Shown in pieces: positions 1 to 5,368 of a DNA stretch of 7,360 nucleotides. The position numbers and the translations under genes are program-made. The notes below the pieces were generated by a model. The model was given only the letters and a program-made list of their open reading frames with translations, ran no database searches and was not told the origin of the DNA. The DNA is from an uncultured Lachnobacterium sp. GTDB lineage: Bacteria > Bacillota > Clostridia > Lachnospirales > Lachnospiraceae. Location of the stretch: positions 1 to 7,360 of the forward strand of contig URQG01000087.1 in the NCBI GenBank assembly GCA_900549895.1, in the 5' to 3' direction. Positions within the stretch are counted from its first letter, which is position 1. Every line of letters starts with the position of its first letter.

Positions 1-53
1 GCATACGAGATTACTACGCGTCGCGTGGGCTCGGAGATGTGTATAAGAGACAG
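1..53 (+). other. Illumina Nextera i7 adapter with Tn5 mosaic end (artefact)
   Basis: This stretch is library adapter, not genome. Bases 1-11 (GCATACGAGAT) match the end of the P7 flow-cell sequence. Bases 12-19 (TACTACGC) sit where the 8-base i7 index belongs. Bases 20-34 match the Nextera read-2 sequence GTCTCGTGGGCTCGG with one mismatch (G instead of T at 23). Bases 35-53 are the exact 19-bp Tn5 mosaic end AGATGTGTATAAGAGACAG. Genomic sequence starts at 54. The mosaic end here marks a tagmentation junction in the library, not a transposon in the organism. Confidence 0.98.
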
Positions 54-1640
54 ATAGGTATGTTTCGAAGCAAGTGTGGTATCCTGATAAAACGTGTTTG
101 CTGTGGTCGCAATCTTTTTATAAGTCCCTTTCTTGCTGGTTGCACGATACACTTCGTAGCCTTTCGCACCGGATACTTCCGCCCAGTTCAGCTTTGCAGA
201 ATTCTTAGTAGTGCGGCCATTCTTTACCGTCCCGACCTTGCCGATGCTTGTCCCGGACTTGTCTGTGAATGCCTTAATGCAAAGATTGCCTGTCTGATAG
301 ATGGCCCCGGCGTCTGCGAGGTCAACCCATACTCCGTTTTTGTATACAAAACTCTGATTATAATCAATGTATGCACTCGATGCGAAATGCGAATTTGCAG
401 TAGATCGCTCAATATCAATTCCCGCATCCGACCGTCCAAGCTCTACGACAACGGAATAATAAGTCCCCTTAGGAAGCGATACCGCCTTTTTCAGCGGGAT
501 CGTGTAATTTCCTTCATATGTCGTCTTACCTTTTACGGTTGCCGCTAAAATTCCGCTGCGCGGATTGGAACGTTTGGCAATATTCGTATAGATTTTAATT
601 GTATACGGGACATTCTCATCTTCATTCAATGCGATCGAGACCGCTCTCAGCTGCTCGTTTGCCGCCCCCCTGGTCTGAAACACGTTAGCTGATACCGGTG
701 TAGTCCACGATTTGGAAACTACCGAGCATCCATCATACTGGTAATTGAAATCATAATTGTCCGCCGGTTCAAAATCCAGGATCCACGCATCATCTTCGAT
801 TCCCTTGTCATAATAAGACAGCCAGAAATAACTTTTGATATCATTCCCCGTCTGATCCGACCAGCTGTTACGCACAAGCCAGGCACCGTTGCCTGCCGGA
901 CGTGTCTTAAAATTCTCTGCCGGGAAATCATCATCCCATCCGACAATATTGACCGCATGATCCGCCGAATCGGAAACCGGACAATAATATGTTGCAACCG
1001 TTTCTCCCGTTCGTCCATAGACCGCCTTTGTATCATATACGCCGAGCTGGTTTCCGGCATGAAAAGAAATACCGGCAGCACCATGCTTCATAATTTCCTT
1101 TTTAATAGCCTGCGCCTGCTTATGTATATTCAAAATATAGACATTCTGCAAATGGGCTACATCTTTGTTGAATGCGTAGCTCTTGTCAAGTATCTGCAGT
1201 GAGTCTGCTTTATTATAGGGAAGTTTTTCCTCCGGAATCAATCCCTGCCACTGCAACAACGCTCTGGTACACAGACTTAAGTTTCCCCCGATCTCCAGAT
1301 ACCGGTAAGTATTCAACATATCCTCATAGGTTCCGCCAAGCGGATCTTCTTCATTATGATAGGTATAATAAGATAACTGCAACTCACTGAGATCAATGTT
1401 CTTATTGGCGATCTTATCATCATGGATCAGATCAAACTCTGCAAGGCCTACCGCCGAAAACGCCCAACAGGTATTATATTTTCCCTGTGTTCTTGTTCCC
1501 GGGTACTTCTGTTGAAGTTCGTCCAGACTATATTGATACGCAGATGGAATTGTTGCCGCTTCTGTTGTTCCAATTGATGCAGAAGCCAGCATCACTGTCG
1601 TCACAGTACTAACAAGCACTCTTGATATGAATCGATTCAT
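54..1640 (-). CDS. Secreted C1 (papain-family) cysteine peptidase with lectin-like and FN3-like domains, 3' end missing
   Basis: Reading leftward from the ATG at 1640, 529 codons stay open to base 54, where the adapter begins, so the C-terminus is unknown. The start is supported by AGGAGAG a few bases upstream. Residues 1-27 look like a signal peptide (Arg-containing start, hydrophobic stretch, small residues TTEAA near the likely cleavage site), implying export. The papain fold follows at about 45-290: Q52 (oxyanion hole), C58 in NTCWAFSAVG, H228 in DHAVNIVGWDDD, N258 in VRNSWS. All four catalytic positions are present. There is little room for a propeptide before Q52. Residues about 295-457 resemble the lectin-like domain that follows C1 domains in Firmicutes. 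Residues about 465-529 (KLNWAEVSGAKGYEVYR) are the start of a fibronectin-III-like repeat. By inference it acts at the cell surface or outside; the substrate is unknown. It is transcribed separately from dapB. Confidence 0.9.
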
Positions 1641-1677
1641 CGTCTCTCCTATGTACTCTTTTGCCAAGGATACATAC

Positions 1678-1707
1678 ATTATAGATTGCCTTGCCTTATA
1701 CTGTCAA
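1678..1707 (-). promoter_or_regulatory. Sigma-A promoter for the C1 peptidase gene
   Basis: On the minus strand, TTGACA (1702-1707) and TATAAT (1678-1683) are both perfect consensus boxes, separated by 18 bases. The predicted start of transcription is near 1671, giving a leader of about 30 bases with the AGGAGAG ribosome binding site. The promoter lies between the dapB terminator hairpin and the peptidase start codon, so the peptidase gene has its own transcription unit. No operator is obvious; GGCAA is repeated twice within the spacer. Confidence 0.8.
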
Positions 1708-1716
1708 CCAGACACG

Positions 1717-1764
1717 ACAAAAGACAGAGACAAAATCCTCATCTCCGGATTTCATCTCTGTCTT
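1717..1764 (-). terminator. Probable intrinsic terminator of the dapA-dapB operon
   Basis: AAGACAGAGA (1721-1730) and TCTCTGTCTT (1755-1764) form a perfect 10-bp stem. It is continued inside by AAATCC (1733-1738) pairing with GGATTT (1747-1752), leaving an 8-base loop. On the minus strand the stem starts about 10 bases after the dapB stop codon and ends in a short T-run (CTTTTG). The T-run is weak for an intrinsic terminator, but the position and the long stem fit transcription ending here, just before the peptidase promoter. Confidence 0.7.
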
Positions 1765-1774
1765 AATTGCTTTC

Positions 1775-2536
1775 TTATTTTGCAGCGATCACATCTGCCA
1801 TATCATAGTGTCCGGCACCCTTGTCATGTAAGAATTTGGCTGCTTCCACAGCGCCTTTTGCAAATACCGCCTTGGAATATGCCGTATGCTTAAATTCGAT
1901 CACTTCATCCTGTCCGGCGAAGATTACTTCATGTTCACCGACGATATTACCGCCGCGAACGGATGAAATACCGATTTCATACGGATCTCTCTTCTTGCGT
2001 TCCTGACTTCTGTCATATTTGTAAGTGTACGCCTCATCAAGCGCCTCATTCATGGAATCTGCCAATGCGAGTGCGGTACCGCTCGGAGCATCTAATTTCT
2101 GGTTGTGATGTTTCTCTACGATCTCCATATCAAAGCCTGCCGGTGCAAATACGGCTGCCGCTTTTTTCAATAATTCCATCAGTGTATTGATTCCGAGAGA
2201 CATATTGGCTGATTTTAAGATTGCCACCTTTTCGTATGCCTTCTCCACTTTAGCGAGCTGTTCTTCTGACAAGCCTGTCGTACAAAGCACAACCGGAATC
2301 TGCTTCTCAACACAATGATCAATCAATGCATCCACAGCCTTCGCATTCGAGAAGTCAATAATTACATCCGCCTCAACATCACATTCCGCGAGGCTTTTGA
2401 ATACAGGATAATCATTCTTGATCCCGTCATATGTGTCGATTCCTGCTACGATCTCGATGTCCGGGTCCTGTGCGCAGATACCTGTAATGCACTGTCCCAT
2501 CTTGCCGTTGCAGCCATTCATAATCGCTCTTGTCAT
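1775..2536 (-). CDS. dapB: 4-hydroxy-tetrahydrodipicolinate reductase (DapB)
   Basis: DapB reduces the DapA product 4-hydroxy-tetrahydrodipicolinate to tetrahydrodipicolinate with NAD(P)H. This is the second step of the diaminopimelate/lysine branch and takes place in the cytosol. From the chosen start the protein is 253 residues, normal for the family. Visible motifs are the Rossmann glycine motif GCNGKMG (8-14), CTTGLS (85-90), the catalytic and substrate-binding segment EKHHNQKLDAPSGTA (141-155) with H143, H144 and K147, and SSVRGGNIVGEHEV (191-204). I place the start at 2536 rather than the in-frame ATG at 2590. The protein then begins MTRAIMNGCNGKMG just before the Rossmann strand, and the 18 extra residues look non-native and are encoded across an intercistronic inverted repeat. 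The nearest Shine-Dalgarno-like AAAGGA is about 12 bases upstream, a rather long spacing. It follows dapA by 83 bases and is presumably co-transcribed under riboswitch control. Confidence 0.97.
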   Translation of the reverse strand: MTRAIMNGCNGKMGQCITGICAQDPDIEIVAGIDTYDGIKNDYPVFKSLAECDVEADVIIDFSNAKAVDALIDHCVEKQIPVVLCTTGLSEEQLAKVEKAYEKVAILKSANMSLGINTLMELLKKAAAVFAPAGFDMEIVEKHHNQKLDAPSGTALALADSMNEALDEAYTYKYDRSQERKKRDPYEIGISSVRGGNIVGEHEVIFAGQDEVIEFKHTAYSKAVFAKGAVEAAKFLHDKGAGHYDMADVIAAK

Positions 2537-2567
2537 CTCTATCTTATGTCCTTTCTTTCCTCTTTGA

Positions 2568-2607
2568 TTTTCAAAAGCCCTCCACATCATTCATCGGCTT
2601 TTGAAAA
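2568..2607 (-). repeat. 12-bp perfect inverted repeat between dapA and dapB
   Basis: TTTTCAAAAGCC (2568-2579) and GGCTTTTGAAAA (2596-2607) are exact reverse complements around a 16-base loop. The element sits in the dapA-dapB spacer, shortly after the dapA stop codon. On the transcribed strand no T-run follows the hairpin, so it is not a standard terminator. It may stabilise the upstream message, mark an RNA-processing point, or tune dapB translation; these roles are inference. Confidence 0.7.
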
Positions 2608-2619
2608 GTCACTCCTATT

Positions 2620-3504
2620 TTACAGAATTCCGTATGCTTTCATTACTTCTGCAAGCTTGGAAGCGTTTGCCTCACCCATCTCACACAGAGGGGAACGAAG
2701 CGGTCCGGCTTCCTTACCCATGAGGTTCAACGCCTTCTTGACCGGAATTGGATTTACTTCTGAGAATAACGCATCAACAAGCGGGAGTCCTTCTCTCTGG
2801 ATCCGTCTTGCAGTCTCAATGTCACCCTTAAAGAAGCTGTCACACATCTGATGAACCTTTGCCGGTGCCACATTACTCCATACTGAAATGACACCGATCG
2901 CACCGATCGACATAAGCGGAACAACAAGTCCGTCCTCTCCGGAATACATATCGATTTTGCCGTCTGTCAGATACATGGTCTGGGAAGCCTGTGCCAGATT
3001 GCCGGTTGCTTCCTTTAATCCGACGATATTCTCCTTCGACTTAAACAGTTCCGCAACGGTCTCCGGAAGAAGATTGCATCCGGTTCTTCCCGGTACATTG
3101 TACATGATGATCGGACACTTGGTATTATCCGCGATCTGTGAATAATGTCCAATGAGTCCCTGCTGGGTTGCCTTATTATAGTAAGGAGTTACAATCAACA
3201 GTCCGTCAACACCGACTTCCTCTGCTTCCTGTGATAACTGGATTGCTGTACGTGTGCAGTTTGAACCGGTTCCCGCAACGACCGGAATACGATGCTTGGT
3301 AAACTCAACTGCAGCCTTAATGACATCACGATGCTCCTCCATCGTAAGAGTAGAGCTCTCACCTGTCGTTCCGGCGATCACGATCGCGTCTGTTCCGGCA
3401 GCGATCTGCTCGTTTATCATCTCCTCTAATTTGTCATAATTAACATCCTGATTGTCCTTCATTGGTGTTACGATAGCAACACCGGCTCCCTTGAAAATAG
3501 CCAC
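2620..3504 (-). CDS. dapA: 4-hydroxy-tetrahydrodipicolinate synthase (DapA)
   Basis: DapA condenses pyruvate with aspartate-4-semialdehyde, the first committed step of the diaminopimelate/lysine branch. It is a cytosolic TIM-barrel aldolase, usually a tetramer. The 294-residue length is normal. Family motifs are all present: GTTGES (45-50) with T46 and T47, TPYYNK (106-111) with Y109, YNVPGRT (135-141) with Y135 and R140, and the Schiff-base lysine K164 in GLKEATG. The later segment LFSEVNPIPVKKAL (246-259) is also typical. The start codon is GTG at 3504, with AAAGGAG placed well upstream. The gene is first in the operon with dapB and lies directly downstream of a lysine riboswitch and its terminator, so expression should fall when lysine is abundant. 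Confidence 0.98.
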   Translation of the reverse strand: MAIFKGAGVAIVTPMKDNQDVNYDKLEEMINEQIAAGTDAIVIAGTTGESSTLTMEEHRDVIKAAVEFTKHRIPVVAGTGSNCTRTAIQLSQEAEEVGVDGLLIVTPYYNKATQQGLIGHYSQIADNTKCPIIMYNVPGRTGCNLLPETVAELFKSKENIVGLKEATGNLAQASQTMYLTDGKIDMYSGEDGLVVPLMSIGAIGVISVWSNVAPAKVHQMCDSFFKGDIETARRIQREGLPLVDALFSEVNPIPVKKALNLMGKEAGPLRSPLCEMGEANASKLAEVMKAYGIL

Positions 3505-3558
3505 TTTGTTCTCCTTTCGTTATATGAACGTATTATTTAACATAAATGAGGTCTTGGT

Positions 3559-3580
3559 TTGCAATACTTACATACTGCAA
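3559..3580 (-). repeat. Imperfect 22-bp palindrome in the dapA leader
   Basis: On the minus strand TTGCAGTA and TATTGCAA can form an 8-bp RNA stem (one G-U pair) around a 6-base loop, beginning inside the T-run of the upstream terminator. It would exist only in read-through transcripts. It could be a small stabilising hairpin or chance; nothing further supports a function. Confidence 0.35.
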
Positions 3581-3605
3581 AAAAACCAGCTCGAAACGAG
3601 CTGGT
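3579..3605 (-). terminator. Intrinsic terminator of the lysine riboswitch
   Basis: ACCAGCTCG and CGAGCTGGT form a perfect 9-bp stem (3585-3593 with 3597-3605) closed by a 3-base loop. On the minus strand the stem runs directly into seven consecutive T residues (3585-3579). This is a textbook intrinsic terminator placed about 80 bases before the dapA start codon. It would stop dapA-dapB transcription when the upstream aptamer binds lysine. Confidence 0.93.
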
Positions 3606-3646
3606 CAATCTACAAAGAAAATCGTATATCATAGATTTGATAGCTC
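3598..3646 (-). promoter_or_regulatory. Predicted antiterminator of the lysine riboswitch
   Basis: In the minus-strand RNA, GAGCU (3646-3642) can pair with AGCUC (3602-3598), and AAUCUA (3637-3632) with UAGAUU (3612-3607). The two helices are separated by a symmetrical 4x4 internal loop. This structure uses the 5' arm of the terminator and overlaps the 3' strand of aptamer helix P1 (3643-3639), so it excludes both. GAGUUGG (3654-3648) could also pair with CCAGCUC (3604-3598) as an alternative. The model is my inference from complementarity. Confidence 0.65.
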
Positions 3647-3822
3647 TCCAACTCACTAGGTAACCGCGTAACACAGTTACAGTTGACAGTCATGCGGCTC
3701 TTAACCTCATGCCCAGAAAACAGATTGCAGCGTCTGTCCTCTTCGGCGTTCATCCCTTTCTCCTGCATTCTCCTGTGCCTGCCACATCCTGCAGAATACT
3801 CTTAACTCACGCGACCTCTACC
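3639..3822 (-). promoter_or_regulatory. Lysine riboswitch (L box) aptamer
   Basis: The minus-strand leader of dapA carries the conserved lysine-aptamer landmarks in order: GGTAGAGGTCGCG at the 5' side, AGAGTA, AAAGGGATGAACGCCGAAG, a CTGGGC element, ACTGTC, and GGAGAGCTATC at the 3' side. Helix P1 can form from GGUAG (3822-3818) and CUAUC (3643-3639). The span of about 184 bases fits the family. Known L-box elements bind lysine and repress lysine biosynthesis or uptake genes. Here the target is dapA-dapB, and the platform is a transcription terminator with a competing antiterminator. Confidence 0.93.
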
Positions 3823-3840
3823 ATATATGTTCTAATCTTG

Positions 3841-3869
3841 ATAATAGCATGTGACGCATTATTCGTCAA
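3841..3869 (-). promoter_or_regulatory. Sigma-A promoter of the dapA-dapB operon
   Basis: On the minus strand TTGACG (3864-3869) and TATTAT (3841-3846) are separated by 17 bases, with TGC directly before the -10 box (extended -10). The predicted start near 3834 puts the whole lysine aptamer at the very 5' end of the transcript, as expected. The -35 box lies only a few bases past the cobO stop codon, so there is no space for a terminator between the two units. Confidence 0.8.
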
Positions 3870-3872
3870 TGC

Positions 3873-4358
3873 CTATTTTTCCGGTGCAATATTATAAATC
3901 TCATCTGCGTACTCACGGATGCTGTCGTCCAACACACGCCCCGTGCACACAAGCGTCATATCCTCCGGCTTGTTTGCAAACAACTCCTTTAGTTCATCCG
4001 GCGTAATAACTTTTTCATCCATAATGCCAAGAACTTCATCCAGCACCAGCATATCACATGCTTCCGTCGTCACAACTTTCTTGCCGTAATTAAATCCGTT
4101 GCGCAGATTCATAATTTCTTCCTGCTTTACATTCTCCGGTAATTCGTCAAAACATTCATCGGATTTGGCAAACCGGAATACCTTGATCTCCGGCTCCAAA
4201 CGATTTAAAAAAGCTAATTCATTCTCGTCTTTTCCCTTTAAAAACTGAATGATGATCACATTCTTGCCTTCACTTGCAACATGAATTGCATTACCGATTG
4301 CGGCGGTTGATTTACCATGGCCCTCTCCATAATAAATCTGTATTACACCTTTGCTCAT
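3873..4358 (-). CDS. cobO: Compact cob(I)yrinic acid a,c-diamide adenosyltransferase (CobO/BtuR type)
   Basis: Members of this family transfer the adenosyl group of ATP to the cobalt of reduced corrinoids, giving the coenzyme B12 form. It acts in the cytosol in corrinoid synthesis or salvage. From the start at 4358, chosen for AAGGAGG just upstream and the MSKGVIQIYYGEG opening, the protein has 161 residues. Residues 11-18 (GEGHGKST) are the P-loop, with His where many homologues have Lys. MLVLDEV (103-109) is the Walker-B-like segment, and LVCTGR (136-141) matches the conserved ITGR region. It is shorter than E. coli BtuR (about 196): the GFTW-type motif is not recognisable, and the C-terminal tail ending in a GI(D/E)Y-like motif is absent. 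A 25-residue upstream in-frame extension to 4433 is rejected. No other cobalamin gene is in the window. Family assignment is firm; exact substrate is not. Confidence 0.88.
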   Translation of the reverse strand: MSKGVIQIYYGEGHGKSTAAIGNAIHVASEGKNVIIIQFLKGKDENELAFLNRLEPEIKVFRFAKSDECFDELPENVKQEEIMNLRNGFNYGKKVVTTEACDMLVLDEVLGIMDEKVITPDELKELFANKPEDMTLVCTGRVLDDSIREYADEIYNIAPEK

Positions 4359-4414
4359 AACTGCCTCCTTAAGAACCGGTCCTCGCCGGACTCTCTCAAA
4401 ACACGATACAAAGA

Positions 4415-4444
4415 ATCTTATGTAACATACCACAATCCCGTCAA
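4415..4444 (-). promoter_or_regulatory. Candidate sigma-A promoter for cobO
   Basis: In the ssb-cobO spacer, minus-strand TTGACG (4439-4444) and TAAGAT (4415-4420) are 18 bases apart. The predicted start near 4408 would give a leader of about 50 bases before the cobO AAGGAGG site. I see no terminator between ssb and cobO, so read-through from ssb is also possible. The spacer is too short to hold a cobalamin riboswitch. Confidence 0.5.
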
Positions 4445-4467
4445 ATAATCAAGTCCACCCTCAACGG

Positions 4468-5100
4468 CTACTCTATAAATTCAATCTTGCTCACCGAAAC
4501 CTCGTAAGCGACACGCTGCTCAACCTCTGTCTCACTCAGCTTTTTGACATATTCTCTGCTTTGGATTCTGCCCCAGATCTGCACATGTGCACCAACTTCA
4601 AAGCTTGCCGCAAAACGCGCATTTCTGCCCCAGCAAATGCATGGAATATAGTCAGACTTTCCGTACGAACGATTGACAGCAACAAGCAGATCCGCAATCT
4701 CCCTGCCAAGCGGTGTCTTGCGGTAAACCGACTCTTTGCATATGAAACCGTCGAGGAAGATTTCATTTGTTGCTGCTTCTTCCTGATCCTGTGTATCATC
4801 AATAAGTTCAAATTCTCTTGCAAACACAGACAATACAAGTCGATTCTTGTGTTCTTCATGTCGGTTAAAAGAACGGAATTGTCCTGTCACATACACATTC
4901 TGTCCCTGCAGGCTGTTACTGACATCCACCAGACGTTCTGACACCATAACCGGTATGTAATCCACGAAATTAGATAATCGGTTAACAGATACTTCTACCA
5001 TATAGAAGCCTTCCCCGTACACTTCGTGACTAAACACAAAATCCGATACAATTTCTCCCATAATAGTCACCTGATTGTTTTCAAACATTTTATCTGCCAT
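4468..5100 (-). CDS. Single-stranded-DNA-binding protein with two tandem OB folds
   Basis: The 210-residue protein has two OB-fold segments. The first (about 9-100, VTIMGEIVSDFVFSHEV to FAREFELI) is divergent. The second (about 112-208) is clearly SSB-like: LDGFICKESVYRKTPLGREI, LLVAVNRSYGKSDYIPCICWG, VQIWGRIQSREY, and a final YEVSVSKIEFIE. A short acidic linker (about 101-111) joins them. SSB coats single-stranded DNA during replication and repair. Unlike classical SSB, the chain ends at the second OB fold, with no Gly/Pro-rich tail and no acidic DDDIPF-type tip for recruiting partner proteins. Most SSBs carry one OB fold per chain, so this one may form dimers in place of tetramers, as in other two-OB SSBs (inference). 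The start is supported by GGAAGGGAG upstream. It could be an accessory SSB, with a classical ssb elsewhere in the genome. Confidence 0.85.
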   Translation of the reverse strand: MADKMFENNQVTIMGEIVSDFVFSHEVYGEGFYMVEVSVNRLSNFVDYIPVMVSERLVDVSNSLQGQNVYVTGQFRSFNRHEEHKNRLVLSVFAREFELIDDTQDQEEAATNEIFLDGFICKESVYRKTPLGREIADLLVAVNRSYGKSDYIPCICWGRNARFAASFEVGAHVQIWGRIQSREYVKKLSETEVEQRVAYEVSVSKIEFIE

Positions 5101-5235
5101 GAATTTGCTCCCTTCCTTTTGTGGAAATATTTGTTAGGACTCAGTTTTACCATTTTAGTGTTGTTAGAAATCATCAAAGCATGTCGATAAGGGAATTGAA
5201 AAAATATGCAAAACTCTTAAAACCTTGAAAAAACC

Positions 5236-5263
5236 TTGCCAAACTGCGCATGTGTGCTATAAT
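5236..5263 (+). promoter_or_regulatory. Sigma-A promoter of typA
   Basis: TTGCCA (5236-5241) and TATAAT (5258-5263) are 16 bases apart, with TGC directly before the -10 box (extended -10). Transcription would begin near 5270 and give a leader of about 99 bases. In the leader AATTGT and ACAATT (5326-5343) can form a weak 6-bp hairpin ahead of the AGAAGG ribosome binding site. A second TATAAT at 5295-5300 lacks a convincing -35 box. The rest of the 5101-5368 divergent spacer is AT-rich; I could not find a clear promoter for ssb on the minus strand. Confidence 0.75.
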
Positions 5264-5368
5264 GTGACATGCTGATGTTTACGCGTTCTTTCTATATAAT
5301 GCAACGCATTTTATTTCTCAGTAAAAATTGTCGATAAACAATTAAGTTCATAAAAAAGAAGGTAAAAT

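Noticed and set aside
35..53. Tn5 transposon end as a sign of a mobile element
   Set aside because: The mosaic end is embedded in a complete Nextera adapter with P7 and index sequence, so it comes from library preparation.
39..548. Plus-strand ORF of 169 codons
   Set aside because: It starts inside the adapter, has low-complexity, Cys/Arg-rich composition without recognisable motifs, and lies opposite the well-supported peptidase frame.
719..1084. Minus-strand ORF of 121 codons
   Set aside because: It is in another frame within the peptidase gene, and the peptidase frame carries the catalytic motifs.
2315..2851. Plus-strand ORF of 178 codons
   Set aside because: It is antisense to dapA and dapB, shows no family motifs, and has no convincing ribosome binding site.
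3709..3897. Plus-strand ORF of 62 codons
   Set aside because: It lies antisense to the lysine riboswitch and its promoter; the structured RNA explains the sequence better.
4359..4467. Cobalamin riboswitch upstream of cobO
   Set aside because: The gap is only 109 bases, far shorter than a cobalamin aptamer plus expression platform, and I see no B12-box-like core.
4561..4941. Plus-strand ORF of 126 codons opposite ssb
   Set aside because: It is a shadow of the ssb frame, with no motifs and a Cys-rich composition.
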